Shown here: piece after piece, positions 1 through 9,731 of the stretch
Layout: each line of letters begins with the position of its first letter
How positions within the stretch are numbered: the stretch's first letter is position 1
DNA from: an uncultured Pseudohongiella sp.
Lineage (GTDB): Bacteria > Pseudomonadota > Gammaproteobacteria > Pseudomonadales > Pseudohongiellaceae
Length of the DNA stretch: 64,000 bases
Reading direction: 5' to 3'
NCBI GenBank assembly: GCA_902531515.1
Contig: CACAEJ010000004.1
Span: 1-64,000 of the forward strand
The notes under the pieces: generated by a model
Seen by the model: only the letters and a program-made list of their open reading frames with translations
What the model was told of the DNA's origin: nothing
Databases searched by the model: none
Position numbers and translations under genes: made by a program

Positions 1-822
1 AATGCCCGCTAAAACAACGGATTGATTGAGTAAAGTGATCTTACTTAGTCTTAGCGCTTCTATTCCTTGCTTTACCTTGTCTGAAACTTCCTGACTGTGA
101 TTACAATGCACCACCATGACTACGTCAAACCTTGACTGATCAATCATTGCGATTAACTGGGGTGTTATTCTTTGTGGTAAGACTATAGGTACCCGGGAGT
201 GAATACGAAGAATTTTGAGATGCGAGATTGATTCGAGCTCCCGTATTAACCAGAGTAGCTGCTTATCCGAAATGGCTAGCGGGTCTCCTCCACTAAGGAT
301 CACTTCCTGAATAGATGGGTCAGCCTTAATATAATCGAGGGAGTTACTCCACTCTTCTCGACTAGGTGTATTAGACTGATAATCGAAATGTCGTCGAAAG
401 CAGTATCGGCAGTGAATCGCACAATGGGGTGCGGCTGTTAGAAGCACTCTCGCTTGATACTTATGCAGAAGCCCTGCAACTGGGTTAAACTTTACTTCGT
501 ACAATGGATCAGATGTATATTCACTAGGGCTTATCTCTTCGTCCTTAGACGGCCATATTTGAAGCAATAAGGGATCATTCCAATTGTTTGGTTGCATAGC
601 CTCAACGAATGGGCGAGGAACTTTGAGCGGGAACTGAGAGAGCGCAGATAAACTTACGGGTTTTTTGTTAATATCAAGTCGCAGAATTTGCAGTAATTCC
701 TTTGGATCTGTAATTAGATCAGATAATATCTCTTGCCAATTTTTTGACTTGATTGAAGGAATTATTTTTAGAGCTCTGTGGGTCATTAACGTGCCCGCTA
801 TGCGATCTTGCAGGCGAATCAT
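1..822 (-). CDS. epmB: EF-P (R)-beta-lysine 2,3-aminomutase EpmB, 3' end cut by window edge
   Basis: Radical SAM enzyme of the lysine 2,3-aminomutase (KamA/YjeK) family. EpmB converts lysine to (R)-beta-lysine, which EpmA attaches to elongation factor P. The first 274 residues are visible on the minus strand; the gene runs off the left edge, so the C-terminus is missing (the family is about 340 residues). The cluster-binding motif CX3CX2C is seen at Cys134, Cys138 and Cys141 (CAIHCRYCFRR), followed by the SAM-contacting SGGDP motif near residue 165. The ATG at 822 is preceded by an in-frame stop, so it is the likely start. It is divergent from efp and epmA, which supports the EpmB call over a catabolic lysine aminomutase. 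Confidence 0.93.
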   Translation of the reverse strand, partial: MIRLQDRIAGTLMTHRALKIIPSIKSKNWQEILSDLITDPKELLQILRLDINKKPVSLSALSQFPLKVPRPFVEAMQPNNWNDPLLLQIWPSKDEEISPSEYTSDPLYEVKFNPVAGLLHKYQARVLLTAAPHCAIHCRYCFRRHFDYQSNTPSREEWSNSLDYIKADPSIQEVILSGGDPLAISDKQLLWLIRELESISHLKILRIHSRVPIVLPQRITPQLIAMIDQSRFDVVMVVHCNHSQEVSDKVKQGIEALRLSKITLLNQSVVLAGI

Positions 823-887
823 AACAAGATTTTATCCTACTGACAGAAATTAATAGTGATTATTAGCTAGATACTAGTGAGGGAAAA

Positions 888-1460
888 ATGGCAACTTACT
901 CTACAAATGAATTTAAGTCCGGTTTGAAAGTACTCGTAGATGATGAGCCTTGCTCTATTCTGGAAAATGAGGTGGTCAAGCCCGGCAAAGGTCAAGCATT
1001 TAACAGGGTAAAGTTTAGAAATTTACTGAACGGTCGAGTATGGGAGCGCACCTATAAGTCTGGAGAGTCTATTGAAGCGGCGGATGTGATGGAAACAGAC
1101 ATGGAGTATTTATACAACGATGGCGAGTTCTGGCACTTTATGAAAACAGATGAAAGCTATGAGCAAGTTGCGGCCGATAAGAACGCTATTCGAGAAGCTG
1201 AAAATTGGTTGAAGGAGCAAGATATTTATCAAGTCATTCTTTGGAATGACGCACCTATTTCGGTAACCGCGCCCAATTTTATTGAAATGGAGGTTGTTGA
1301 AACGGACCCCGGATTGAAAGGTGATACAGCACAAGGGGGCACGAAACCAGCTAAACTTTCATCCGGGGCAGTGGTTAAGGTTCCATTGTTTATAAATATT
1401 GGAGATGTCTTGAGAGTTGATACACGCACCGGGGAATATCAAAACCGGGTTAATAAATAG
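888..1460 (+). CDS. efp: Translation elongation factor P
   Basis: EF-P, 190 residues, the normal family length. It binds ribosomes stalled on polyproline stretches and helps peptide-bond formation. The modified lysine is Lys34, in the loop VKPGKGQAF, and this is the lysine type that EpmA/EpmB beta-lysylate; the other known modification route, rhamnosylation, uses an arginine here. Three domains are expected: an N-terminal KOW-like domain (about 1-65) and two OB folds. A GAGGGAAAA ribosome site lies just before the ATG. Flanked by epmB (divergent) and epmA (9 bases downstream), so substrate and both modifying enzymes are encoded together. Confidence 0.97.
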   Translation: MATYSTNEFKSGLKVLVDDEPCSILENEVVKPGKGQAFNRVKFRNLLNGRVWERTYKSGESIEAADVMETDMEYLYNDGEFWHFMKTDESYEQVAADKNAIREAENWLKEQDIYQVILWNDAPISVTAPNFIEMEVVETDPGLKGDTAQGGTKPAKLSSGAVVKVPLFINIGDVLRVDTRTGEYQNRVNK

Positions 1461-1468
1461 ATCAAGTT

Positions 1469-2425
1469 ATGGATGAATGGAAATCTGGCGCGTCCCTTGC
1501 CACACTGAAACTTCGTGCCAAGTTACTTGCGATTACCAGAAAGTTTTTCGCAGATAGAGGTGTCTTAGAGGTGGAGACTGCAGTATTGTCGCGTTCTGTA
1601 TCTACTGATGTACATCTGGATCCTGTTAATGCGTTCTTTGGTCCTACCTCTAATTCTCAAAGATTTTATCTGCAGACCTCTCCTGAATTGCAAATGAAAC
1701 GTCTTTTGGCTATCGGAGTTGGTCCAATCTATCAAATTTGCAAAGCATTTAGGGGGGACCCTTCTACATCTCGTCATAACCCGGAGTTCACAATACTGGA
1801 GTGGTATCGCCCCTCATTCTCCCTGACCCAATTAATGGAAGAAGTTGAGGAATTTGCTGAGGCTACGATTGGGTGTCTCAAGATACCGAAATATAGCTAT
1901 TTGGAAGTTTTTGAGGGTGTAATTGGATTGAACCCTCATAAATGCTCTTTAGAGGAACTCGAAAAGTTCGCTCATAGTCGCCTGGATATTGCTCCCATAG
2001 AAATTAGGTTCTCAGAGTATCTCGATTTGCTTATGACAGAATTTATTGAACCTAGCTTGCCTGAATATTGTTTCTTATATGATTATCCGAAATGTCAAGC
2101 AGCCATGGCCGTGATAGAAAACGACAGTAATGGAAACCAAATCGCAAGACGTTTTGAGCTATATTGTAAAGGGGTTGAAATTGCGAACGGATACTTCGAG
2201 CTCACTGACCCCGTTGAGCAACTAGAAAGACTTGAGCTTGATAATGTCGAGCGTTCGAAAAAAGGGTTACCTAAGATGCCCGTAGATGAAAAATTTTTGG
2301 CGGCACTGTCAGCCGGAATTCCAAAAGGGTCAGGTGTCGCTTTAGGATTAGATCGATTACTAATGATCATGGGCAAGTTAGAGGATATAGATAGCGCCCT
2401 TGCTTTTTCAATAAACCGCGTCTGA
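1469..2425 (+). CDS. epmA: EF-P beta-lysine ligase EpmA (PoxA/GenX/YjeA)
   Basis: A 318-residue class II lysyl-tRNA-synthetase paralogue. It activates (R)-beta-lysine with ATP and transfers it to Lys34 of EF-P. It has the class II catalytic core without the N-terminal tRNA anticodon-binding domain, as expected for EpmA rather than LysRS. Motif 2 is visible as FRGDPSTSRHNPEFTILEWY (about residues 94-113) and motif 3 as GSGVALGLDRLLMIM near residue 290. It starts 8 bases after the efp stop and is probably co-transcribed with efp. Convergent with the aminotransferase gene downstream. Confidence 0.95.
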   Translation: MDEWKSGASLATLKLRAKLLAITRKFFADRGVLEVETAVLSRSVSTDVHLDPVNAFFGPTSNSQRFYLQTSPELQMKRLLAIGVGPIYQICKAFRGDPSTSRHNPEFTILEWYRPSFSLTQLMEEVEEFAEATIGCLKIPKYSYLEVFEGVIGLNPHKCSLEELEKFAHSRLDIAPIEIRFSEYLDLLMTEFIEPSLPEYCFLYDYPKCQAAMAVIENDSNGNQIARRFELYCKGVEIANGYFELTDPVEQLERLELDNVERSKKGLPKMPVDEKFLAALSAGIPKGSGVALGLDRLLMIMGKLEDIDSALAFSINRV

Positions 2426-2445
2426 AGATTTTGCAAAAATCAAGT

Positions 2446-3300
2446 TTAACTCCGAGCTTCTTGTAATATCTTGTCCTGGTATAGCCTTTTTAATTTTTTA
2501 GTTACTGGGCCTGGAACCCCATCCCCGATCTGAGAACCATCTATAGAGGTTACTCCAAGCACCATAGTTGTAGCGCTACTAATAAGCGCCTCGTCTGCTG
2601 TTTTTGCTTCTGCAACCGAAAAGGCTCTCTCCTCTACAGTGACATTTGCGCTCTTCGCAATCTCTAAAATCGTTCGTCGACGGATTCCCGGCAGTATTGC
2701 ATTTGAAAGGCGTCGCGTAATAAGCACATCATTTTTTACGATATACGCTGAAGATGACGCTCCTTCTGTAACTTGCCCGTTCTCCACCATCCAAGCTTCT
2801 TTGCTATTCTGCGATACCGCATCTTGCTTTGCCAACACTTGGCCTAATAGATTAATTGATTTAATATCTCTGCGCTTCCATCGGATATCGGGGGTTGTAG
2901 TGACCGCTATACCCGTCTCAAAATCCGGATTATCTAAAATTTCCATGCGCGAAGTAAAAGCTACGATTCCGGGTTTTACAGTTTCAGGAAAAGGAAAATC
3001 TCTGTCTGCGGGCCCTCGAGTAACCTGAGAATAGACTATGCCTTCTTTAAGCTTATTCTTATCAATAAGCGTTTCCATCATTTCAATGTAATTTTGTTCA
3101 GAGCATGGCCATGGTATTGATAATTCAAAAAGCGATCTTTCTAGTCTTTCCAAAAAATAGTCTCTATCGATTAGTTTTCCCAAAATTACTGGCACCACCT
3201 CATAAATACCGTCACCAAATATGAATCCGCGATCGAAAATTGAAATTACCGCGTCCTGTTCTTTCGTATAAATACCATTAACGAATACAATACGACTCAT
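2446..3300 (-). CDS. dat: D-amino-acid transaminase (class IV PLP aminotransferase)
   Basis: A 284-residue fold-type IV PLP enzyme, the size of D-alanine transaminase (Dat). It would interconvert D-alanine or other D-amino acids and 2-oxo acids, for example to make D-glutamate or to degrade D-amino acids. The N-terminus has the typical VNG...ISIFDRGFIFGDGIYEV pattern (about residues 7-35). The Schiff-base lysine is Lys147 in DIKSINLLGQ, and SSATTMVLGVTSIDG near residue 240 is the cofactor phosphate and substrate region. Branched-chain transaminase or aminodeoxychorismate lyase are the alternatives; Dat fits better by sequence pattern. It lies 20 bases downstream of the GNAT gene, which suggests a two-gene operon. 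Confidence 0.85.
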   Translation of the reverse strand: MSRIVFVNGIYTKEQDAVISIFDRGFIFGDGIYEVVPVILGKLIDRDYFLERLERSLFELSIPWPCSEQNYIEMMETLIDKNKLKEGIVYSQVTRGPADRDFPFPETVKPGIVAFTSRMEILDNPDFETGIAVTTTPDIRWKRRDIKSINLLGQVLAKQDAVSQNSKEAWMVENGQVTEGASSSAYIVKNDVLITRRLSNAILPGIRRRTILEIAKSANVTVEERAFSVAEAKTADEALISSATTMVLGVTSIDGSQIGDGVPGPVTKKLKRLYQDKILQEARS

Positions 3301-3320
3301 ATGCTTTTCGCCCTAATCTA

Positions 3321-3824
3321 TTAGAATTTTTTCGCAAAATTTTCCAGTGCTTTCCCATGCAATCTTTGTACTGTCCAACCATCCATTGGAATGGCGCCTA
3401 TTGAACGGTAAAATTGAATGGAGGGTTCATTCCAATCAAGAACAGACCATTCAACTCTAGTATAGTTCTCCTCTTGAGCCAGCTTTGCAAGGTATGCTAA
3501 TAGACTTTTACCGAATCCCTTTCCGCGCATAAGGGGGCTCACGTAAAGATCTTCGAGATAGATCCCTGGCCTTCCTGTAAAGGTAGAGAAATTGTTGAAG
3601 AATAATGCATATCCGACTGGCCGACCTTGGAATTCACCAATGATTACTCTTGCATAGGGTTGGCTTGAGAACAAGCTGCGATGCAGAATTTCTTCGGTAG
3701 CTTCCACTTCATGCAGTAGTTTTTCGTATTCGGCCAACTCTTTGATAAAAGATAAAATCAATCCGCAGTCAGTCTTATTGGCATCACGGATAAAAAAGTC
3801 TTCGATTCTTGTTTGAATTTTCAT
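3321..3824 (-). CDS. GNAT family N-acetyltransferase
   Basis: A 167-residue GNAT acetyltransferase resembling the diamine/thialysine acetyltransferase group: it starts IRDANKTDCGLILSFIKELAEYEKL and has the LEDLYVSPLMRGKGFGKSLL acetyl-CoA site (about residues 93-112; R/Q-x-x-G-x-G/A form), followed by VEWSVLDWNEPSIQFYRSIGA. Family members acetylate polyamines or small amines in the cytoplasm, but the substrate cannot be read from sequence. It is the first gene of a likely operon with the D-amino-acid transaminase, so an amino-acid-derived amine is a reasonable guess. Divergent from icd. Confidence 0.85.
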   Translation of the reverse strand: MKIQTRIEDFFIRDANKTDCGLILSFIKELAEYEKLLHEVEATEEILHRSLFSSQPYARVIIGEFQGRPVGYALFFNNFSTFTGRPGIYLEDLYVSPLMRGKGFGKSLLAYLAKLAQEENYTRVEWSVLDWNEPSIQFYRSIGAIPMDGWTVQRLHGKALENFAKKF

Positions 3825-3907
3825 GGTTTACTCATTACTCAAAGCTGGGTGTTGTCGTAAATTTAAGAGTTTAACTGAATCAACTACTGTTCCGTTAATT
3901 GGCTGGC

Positions 3908-3916
3908 TGTTATAAT
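3908..3916 (+). promoter_or_regulatory. Extended -10 promoter for icd
   Basis: TGTTATAAT is a perfect TGnTATAAT extended -10 element. No good -35 box is seen at the right spacing, which is normal for extended -10 promoters. Transcription would begin near 3923, leaving a leader of about 90 bases before the icd start at 4015. Confidence 0.55.
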
Positions 3917-4014
3917 ACGCGCCTTTTTTTTGCCCACAAAGCATTCGATGTATTAAAGGCCATATCTGAAGCCTAATAAAGGGCTACTAGTCTCTAACCA
4001 GTAAGGGAAAAACA

Positions 4015-6243
4015 ATGTCTGAAAAGAAAGCTAAGATAATCTATACCGATACTGACGAAGCACCAGCTTTGGCAACCTATTCTTTTCTTCCAATAATCAA
4101 CTCATTCACAGCAGGATCAGGTATAGCGGTGGAGACAAGAGACATTTCGCTGGCGGGACGAATCATAGCGAATTTTCCTGAGTTTCTTAATGACTCGCAA
4201 AAACAGTCTGATGCTTTGGCCGAATTGGGAGAGTTAACGCAAGATGAAATGGCAAACATCATAAAACTGCCGAATATCTCAGCGTCCATACCTCAAATGA
4301 AAGACGCAATCAAAGAACTACAGGATAAGGGTTATGTTCTGCCGGACTACCCAGAGGAGCCAAGCGATGATCAAGAGCGAGATATAAAGGCCCGCTACGA
4401 CCGCATTAAGGGGAGTGCTGTTAATCCTGTCTTGCGAGAGGGAAATTCTGATCGTCGTGCGCCGGGTTCTGTTAAAGAGTATGCGAGGGCCAACCCACAT
4501 TCGATGGGTGTTTGGTCGGCTGACAGCAAAACGCACGTTTCTAGCATGGATTCAGGCGACTTTTTTGAAAGCGAACAGTCAATAACAATTCCCCAGAGTG
4601 CTACTGTGACGATTGTTCACTCTGACCTCAACGGAAGCGAACAAGTACTCAAACAGGGAATTGCATTGGAGGACGGTGAAATTATTGACGCTGCTTGCCT
4701 GAGCAAAGATCGATTAGAAAGGTTCCTTGAGGAGGAAATTACTGATGCCAAGGAAAAGAATATTTTGTTTTCGCTGCACTTAAAAGCAACGATGATGAAG
4801 GTCTCCGATCCCATAATTTTCGGGCACGCGGTAAAAAAGTTCTTCAAGGATGTATTTTCTAAATATGAACAACGGTTCTTAGATCTTGGAGTTGACCCTA
4901 ATAATGGGATTGGAGATGTTTATGCCAAGATACAAACTTTACCGGACTCAGAAAGAGAGGCTATCGAAGAAGACCTTAAGCGCTGTTATGAAGATCGGCC
5001 AGAGATGGCGATGGTAGACTCGGATAGAGGGATCACCAACTTGCACGTACCTAGTGATGTAATCATCGATGCATCGATGCCTGCGGCTTTAAGGACTTCT
5101 GGGAAAATGTGGGGGCCTGACGGAAATCTACACGACATGAAGGCTGTAATTCCGGACCGCTGCTATGCTGGAGTATATCAAGAGGTAATTCAGTTCTGTA
5201 AAGCTAATGGTGCATTTGATCCGGTAACTATGGGCAGCGTGCCCAATGTAGGCTTGATGGCTCAAAAAGCGGAGGAGTATGGCTCCCATGATAAGACGTT
5301 CGAAGTTTCAAGTGACGGAACAATAAGCATTATTGATTCAGATGGAGAGATCCTTTTACAGCATCCAGTGAAAAGAGGAGATATCTGGCGGATGTGCCAG
5401 GTAAAGGATGGACCAATTCAAGACTGGATTAAACTCGCGGTCAGTAGATCACGAATATCAAAAACACCAGTTGTCTTCTGGTTGAATGCTGATCGTGCCC
5501 ATGACTCTGAGTTAATTAAAAAACTAGAAAAGTATCTTCCCAATTTTGATACCGAAGGATTAGAGGTTCATGTCAAAGCACCGACCGAAGCAACGAGGTT
5601 TTCTTTAAATAGAATCAAAGAAGGCAAGGATACTATTTCTGCGACTGGGAATGTGTTGAGAGACTACCTAACCGACCTCTTTCCAATTCTTGAACTAGGG
5701 ACTAGCGCTAAAATGCTCTCAATTGTGCCACTGATGAATGGCGGCGGCCTTTTTGAGACTGGGGCTGGAGGTTCTGCCCCTAAACATGTGCAGCAATTTG
5801 AAAAGGAGAATCATCTTCGCTGGGACTCATTGGGAGAATTTCTAGCTCTAGCGGCTTCTTTAGAGCACCTAGCAAATCTTACCGATAGTTCCAAAGCAAG
5901 GGTTCTGGCAGAAACTCTTGATAAGGCAACTGGCGAATTCCTAAATCAGAATAAATCTCCTTCTAGAAAGGTAAACGAGCTAGATAATCGTGGATCGCAT
6001 TTTTACCTGGGTCTGTATTGGGCAGAAGCTCTGGCAGAGCAGAGGGAAGACAAAGAATTACAAAAAAGATTCCAAGGTTTAGCCGTTGCTTTACGAAACG
6101 CTGAGGAAGAAATTCTTGAAGAACTAAATTCAGCACAAGGAGTAGCTATCGATGTCGGTGGGTACTATAAACCTGATCCAGCTAGGGCTTCGTCCGCCAT
6201 GAGGCCTAGTTCGATTTTTAATGAGATTTTGTCAAATTTTTAA
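4015..6243 (+). CDS. icd: Isocitrate dehydrogenase, NADP-dependent, monomeric type
   Basis: A 742-residue protein, the size of the monomeric isocitrate dehydrogenase family (about 740; the dimeric enzyme is about 415). It oxidatively decarboxylates isocitrate to 2-oxoglutarate with NADP in the TCA cycle. Family patterns are clear throughout: [21 protein letters not shown] at the N-terminus, [22 protein letters not shown] (about 85-106), [19 protein letters not shown] (about 146-165) and [18 protein letters not shown] near residue 485. A GTAAGGGAAAA ribosome site precedes the ATG. Transcribed alone from its own promoter. A short hairpin follows the stop (ACTCGC/GCGAGT at 6259-6277), possibly a weak terminator. 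Confidence 0.97.
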   Translation: MSEKKAKIIYTDTDEAPALATYSFLPIINSFTAGSGIAVETRDISLAGRIIANFPEFLNDSQKQSDALAELGELTQDEMANIIKLPNISASIPQMKDAIKELQDKGYVLPDYPEEPSDDQERDIKARYDRIKGSAVNPVLREGNSDRRAPGSVKEYARANPHSMGVWSADSKTHVSSMDSGDFFESEQSITIPQSATVTIVHSDLNGSEQVLKQGIALEDGEIIDAACLSKDRLERFLEEEITDAKEKNILFSLHLKATMMKVSDPIIFGHAVKKFFKDVFSKYEQRFLDLGVDPNNGIGDVYAKIQTLPDSEREAIEEDLKRCYEDRPEMAMVDSDRGITNLHVPSDVIIDASMPAALRTSGKMWGPDGNLHDMKAVIPDRCYAGVYQEVIQFCKANGAFDPVTMGSVPNVGLMAQKAEEYGSHDKTFEVSSDGTISIIDSDGEILLQHPVKRGDIWRMCQVKDGPIQDWIKLAVSRSRISKTPVVFWLNADRAHDSELIKKLEKYLPNFDTEGLEVHVKAPTEATRFSLNRIKEGKDTISATGNVLRDYLTDLFPILELGTSAKMLSIVPLMNGGGLFETGAGGSAPKHVQQFEKENHLRWDSLGEFLALAASLEHLANLTDSSKARVLAETLDKATGEFLNQNKSPSRKVNELDNRGSHFYLGLYWAEALAEQREDKELQKRFQGLAVALRNAEEEILEELNSAQGVAIDVGGYYKPDPARASSAMRPSSIFNEILSNF

Positions 6244-6306
6244 AAATAAAGACTTCTTACTCGCTAAAATTGCGAGTCTTCCGTCGCTATTACTTAGTGG
6301 CTGTGA

Positions 6307-6741
6307 TTAGCCTTGTCTAGAAATTAGGATTCCGAATTCATCAATTTCGATAAGCACACGGCCTAGAGAAGAAATATCTACCGGGGGCGCCTCTGAATCA
6401 TCGTGTTGCGCAAATACAAAAGTTCCCAGTGAATCACCTCTTCTCTCGGGTAAGCTCACTGTCTGAGAATCAAAACCTTGAGGGATAAAGACACTGACTA
6501 AATCTATTTTATCACCGGCCTCAGAAATAAAACGTCTTTGATTGGAATACCATGCGGTTTTTGTTGATGGAAATTCATCTAAGATGTCTTGGTCATAAAC
6601 AAACACAATATCTACTTGGGTGATTATGATCGCATTGGGGTCTAATCTCGAGGAGATGTAGATAGAATTTACTTCAGCTGAGCTTGGCGCGGAAAAGGCT
6701 GCAATTAATAAAAGCGCTCTCGTATATTTAAAACTAATCAT
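6307..6741 (-). CDS. Small secreted protein of unknown function
   Basis: Not a family I recognise. The frame is open up to 6819, but the first 26 codons of that long version are read through a terminator hairpin (6782-6814). The inner ATG at 6741 is therefore the better start and gives 144 residues beginning MISFKYTRALLLIAAFSAPSSAEV, a good Sec signal peptide with cleavage after about residue 22. The mature part is rich in beta-strand-like alternation (IIITQVDIVFVYD, DLVSVFIPQGF, RVLIEIDEFGILI), so a small periplasmic beta domain is likely. No catalytic motif is visible. It lies downstream of another secreted gene of the same strand, but a terminator separates them. Confidence 0.6.
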   Translation of the reverse strand: MISFKYTRALLLIAAFSAPSSAEVNSIYISSRLDPNAIIITQVDIVFVYDQDILDEFPSTKTAWYSNQRRFISEAGDKIDLVSVFIPQGFDSQTVSLPERRGDSLGTFVFAQHDDSEAPPVDISSLGRVLIEIDEFGILISRQG

Positions 6742-6781
6742 AGCTCGTAATAAATATCTCTTTGGCGTTGAATAACAGTTT

Positions 6782-6814
6782 AAAAAAAAGGCCAGCAGAT
6801 TTCTCATGCTGGCC
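6782..6814 (-). terminator. Rho-independent terminator of the 6838-7848 gene
   Basis: On the minus strand GGCCAGCA pairs perfectly with TGCTGGCC across a 9-base loop and is followed by eight T residues. It lies 24 bases downstream of the stop of the secreted protein gene. Confidence 0.85.
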
Positions 6815-6837
6815 CTCATTGTAACTTCAATTATGGC

Positions 6838-7848
6838 TTAGTTTTCTTCAGTCTCAACCACACCAGTCTCTGACTTGGGACTTCCATCTCCATTGTTGCC
6901 TTGAGCCTCTTGATACCTCCATCCAGCCAGGATGCCTACTAAACCGTGATTACCTTCATGGCAGGCATATTCATAGATAGGGTCTGTCGATGCACGGAGT
7001 GGGAACTTGGCAGACCAAGGTTCATCCCATGAGAGAGGATCATTTACCGTAAAGTCATATTCCAAAGTAGACTCATCAATGCGTTTTATGCGCTCTTCCA
7101 CTACTGCTTGCTTGGACATTCCACGTAAATTGTAATCGTGGTACCAATTTTGAGTATGAATCACAAGGGTATCTTCTTCCCAGTAGGCCACAGAGTCGCC
7201 TTCCCACTTTAGCTGTTTGGTATTATGCTCACTATCTAGCCGGATGATCCGCGCCGAGTGCACCATCTCATTTAAGATCATAATCTGATCTTTTGTTTGC
7301 ACAATTTGCATGTTGTTGTTGTAAGAACCAGGAATCATTGGAGGACCTGCTACGAATCCAACAAGACAGCGATCCACTGTTGTTCGCCCTTCGGGACCAG
7401 CACTTTCGAATACCATTTGCCCATACGTTGAGCGTCGCTCCCGGCCTGCAGCGTTCACCTGAGGCGTTCTTCCGTTGGGAGGATCATAGATTAAACTGGT
7501 TCTGCGGTCCGCTACAGTATTTTCGCCGCGCTCGTACCAGAAATTATTGTATGAAATTACACCCGGTGGGTAACCAGCTCCCCCGACCGAATCAATAATC
7601 AGGTCCCTATTCTGACGTCTGAGCTCAAATTGCTCCCATTCTGCCGCCTGCTCCGGGGTAAGAGTTTCCAGATGCTCCAACTCCCTGGGTCGATTAAGGG
7701 GGGTAATAGTTCTAAAAGTATAAGTACCTTGAAGATCGGGATGACCGAACTCAGTTTTAGGAAAGCTATCTGTTTGACCTAAGGCCATAGGGGCGAGCAA
7801 AAAGCTTAACAAGGCCAAAGACGCTTTAGTTAGGGCTCTTTTTTCCAT
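6838..7848 (-). CDS. Secreted protein of unknown function
   Basis: A 336-residue exported protein. The ATG at 7848 was chosen over the one at 7860 because GGAGG lies just before it, inside the longer version. The N-terminus MEKRALTKASLALLSFLLAPMALGQ is a Sec signal peptide. The mature protein begins with an HPDLQGTYTFRTITPLNRP segment and continues with an EQAAEWEQ helix (about 55-70) and Trp- and Tyr-rich strands such as KWEGDSVAYWEEDTLVIHTQNWY near residue 220. I recognise this HPDLQG/W pattern from uncharacterised secreted proteins common in marine gammaproteobacteria and acidobacteria, with no assigned function. Transcribed alone with its own terminator. Confidence 0.8.
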   Translation of the reverse strand: MEKRALTKASLALLSFLLAPMALGQTDSFPKTEFGHPDLQGTYTFRTITPLNRPRELEHLETLTPEQAAEWEQFELRRQNRDLIIDSVGGAGYPPGVISYNNFWYERGENTVADRRTSLIYDPPNGRTPQVNAAGRERRSTYGQMVFESAGPEGRTTVDRCLVGFVAGPPMIPGSYNNNMQIVQTKDQIMILNEMVHSARIIRLDSEHNTKQLKWEGDSVAYWEEDTLVIHTQNWYHDYNLRGMSKQAVVEERIKRIDESTLEYDFTVNDPLSWDEPWSAKFPLRASTDPIYEYACHEGNHGLVGILAGWRYQEAQGNNGDGSPKSETGVVETEEN

Positions 7849-8084
7849 TGGAACCTCCAAATCTTGTTCTAATGTTTGAATATGGTCGGAAAAATTTCAG
7901 TTACGCCAAATTACGCAGAATCATCGAATTTTTCAAGCGAAAATTAGTCACCAATTGTTTCAATTATACTACAAAACCATGGATCTAGAGGGTATCCGGC
8001 TCTGGGACCGGTATAGTAAATTGAATTGCGGCCGAGCCTGGTTTATCCTTTGGAATCCGCAGAAGTAGTTGAAATGGTTCGATT

Positions 8085-9731
8085 ATGGCCTCAAAAGCTA
8101 GGCGAAATAACAGAAATCACGCCACAGACGGAAGTTATTCTAACTCTACCTCGATGGCTCAAAGCAGCGATTTTTTTACAAGTGATTTGAAGCTTCCAGC
8201 ATCTCTAATAGCCGGGCTAGCTGCTTTGGCTCTAATGCCCAGAATTCAAACTAGTGAAGTGCTAATCTGGTCTTTTGTGGCTGCTGCAGTTTTTCTGGGG
8301 TTTTGGCTGGTCTACTTGGTGTCAAGAAATCAAGAGGAGAGGGGCACCTTTTCGTTTGAAGTCGCATTGAGGCCTCAGCATTATATCCAGGCCTGTGTTC
8401 AGTTTAGCGTGTATGCGTATTGGGGTTATCACTGGGAGCTAGTGCCGGGCTCAGGCTTAAGGCCGGTCTATGATCATGCCTTATTAATGTTGGGGCAAAT
8501 TATATTTGCCTACGTCTTCGGCATATTGCTCTCTTGGTCGAGACAGCAGAAATATATTCTAGGCTTTGGACCAATTCCAATCATATTCAGCGTAAATCTC
8601 TTCCTCTGGTTTCGAGATGACTGGTTCTACATGCAGTTTTTAATGATTGCATTAGGTTTTATGGGAAAGGAGTACATACGTTGGAACAGGGATGGCCGTA
8701 GCATGCACATTTTTAATCCCTCCGCGTTCGCACTCGGTTTATTTTCTTTAGTGCTGATTCTGACGAACACTACTCATTTAACTTGGGGACAAGAAATAGC
8801 ATCAACTTTGACCCTGGCTCCGAACATTTACACCTTCCTATTCCTAATTGGCTTGGTCGTAATGTATTTCTTCTCAATCACTTTGGTTGCTGGGATGGCA
8901 GCTATATCTTTGTTTGCGTTAAGCACCCTTTACAGTGTGTTTGCTGGCGTGCCTTACTTTCTTGATTCTGAAATTCCAGCAGCAGTTTTTCTGGGTCTTC
9001 ATTTGCTAGTTACTGATCCTTCAACATCCCCGCGAACGGCATTGGGGAAGCTGATATTCGGAATGTTGTATGGCTGCGGAGTATTTGCACTCTATACCTT
9101 GCTTGGCGCACTGGGAGCTCCAACGTTCTATGACAAACTATTGTGTGTGCCGATCTTAAATCTTAGCGTGATTGCTATTGACAAAATAGTCCGATCAGTA
9201 CGTTCCGAGAACGTTCTGAATGTATGGAAACAGAACTGGATGAGCGGACGCGCAAATCTTGCCCATATGATTGCCTGGGTAGTAATTTTTGGTTCAATGT
9301 CTGTTTTAGGAAAAACAGATGGGCAACATACTGGAGATAGCCTACCGTTCTGGCAACAGGCTTGTGAAGACGATCTGCCCAATTCCTGTGACCGTCTTTT
9401 GCAACTAGAGAGCACATACTGTGGAGACAATGCAGCGTGGGCTTGCAATGAGCTTGGCATAAAATACAGAAATGGCGGCATTGTTGAGGTAGAGAGTGAT
9501 CGTGCAAATACATATTTTCAGCGCGCGTGCAAACTTAAATTTAAAGCAGCCTGTCTGAACCTTTTACATCCTGATTTAGCACTTAGAGATGATCCTCATG
9601 AGCTCGATTTAAGACTTCTGTTGCGCGAGGGCGGTAGGAATTTAATGGATGAGCCGTTAGAGACTCTTTATGGGAAAGCTTGTAGTCATAGCTGGGATTT
9701 TGCTTGTGAGTCAACACGAAACAGATTATGA
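8085..9731 (+). CDS. NqrB/RnfD-like integral membrane protein with Cys-rich Sel1-like C-terminal domain
   Basis: A 548-residue protein with roughly ten hydrophobic segments between residues 40 and 410. The core resembles the NQR2/RnfD/RnfE family, membrane subunits of redox-driven ion pumps: it has HIFNPSAFALGL near residue 210 and LLVTDPSTSPRTALGK near residue 308, the place where RnfD/NqrB carry a covalently bound FMN on a threonine. No other Nqr/Rnf subunit is nearby. From about residue 425 a soluble tail carries regularly spaced cysteines (CEDD, CDRL, CGDN, CNELG, CKLKFKAAC, CSHSWDFAC), as in Sel1/Hcp-type repeats stabilised by disulfides, so the tail is probably periplasmic. Its stop overlaps the next gene's start (ATGA), so the two are translationally coupled. 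Confidence 0.7.
   Translation: MASKARRNNRNHATDGSYSNSTSMAQSSDFFTSDLKLPASLIAGLAALALMPRIQTSEVLIWSFVAAAVFLGFWLVYLVSRNQEERGTFSFEVALRPQHYIQACVQFSVYAYWGYHWELVPGSGLRPVYDHALLMLGQIIFAYVFGILLSWSRQQKYILGFGPIPIIFSVNLFLWFRDDWFYMQFLMIALGFMGKEYIRWNRDGRSMHIFNPSAFALGLFSLVLILTNTTHLTWGQEIASTLTLAPNIYTFLFLIGLVVMYFFSITLVAGMAAISLFALSTLYSVFAGVPYFLDSEIPAAVFLGLHLLVTDPSTSPRTALGKLIFGMLYGCGVFALYTLLGALGAPTFYDKLLCVPILNLSVIAIDKIVRSVRSENVLNVWKQNWMSGRANLAHMIAWVVIFGSMSVLGKTDGQHTGDSLPFWQQACEDDLPNSCDRLLQLESTYCGDNAAWACNELGIKYRNGGIVEVESDRANTYFQRACKLKFKAACLNLLHPDLALRDDPHELDLRLLLREGGRNLMDEPLETLYGKACSHSWDFACESTRNRL

Noticed and set aside
6742-6819. Longer start for the small secreted protein at 6307-6741
   Set aside because: The added 26 codons run through a strong terminator hairpin and its T run, and the shorter version begins with a clean signal peptide.
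8085-9731. A complete Rnf or Nqr complex
   Set aside because: Only the D/B-like membrane subunit is present; neighbours are an FGE-fold gene and unrelated genes.
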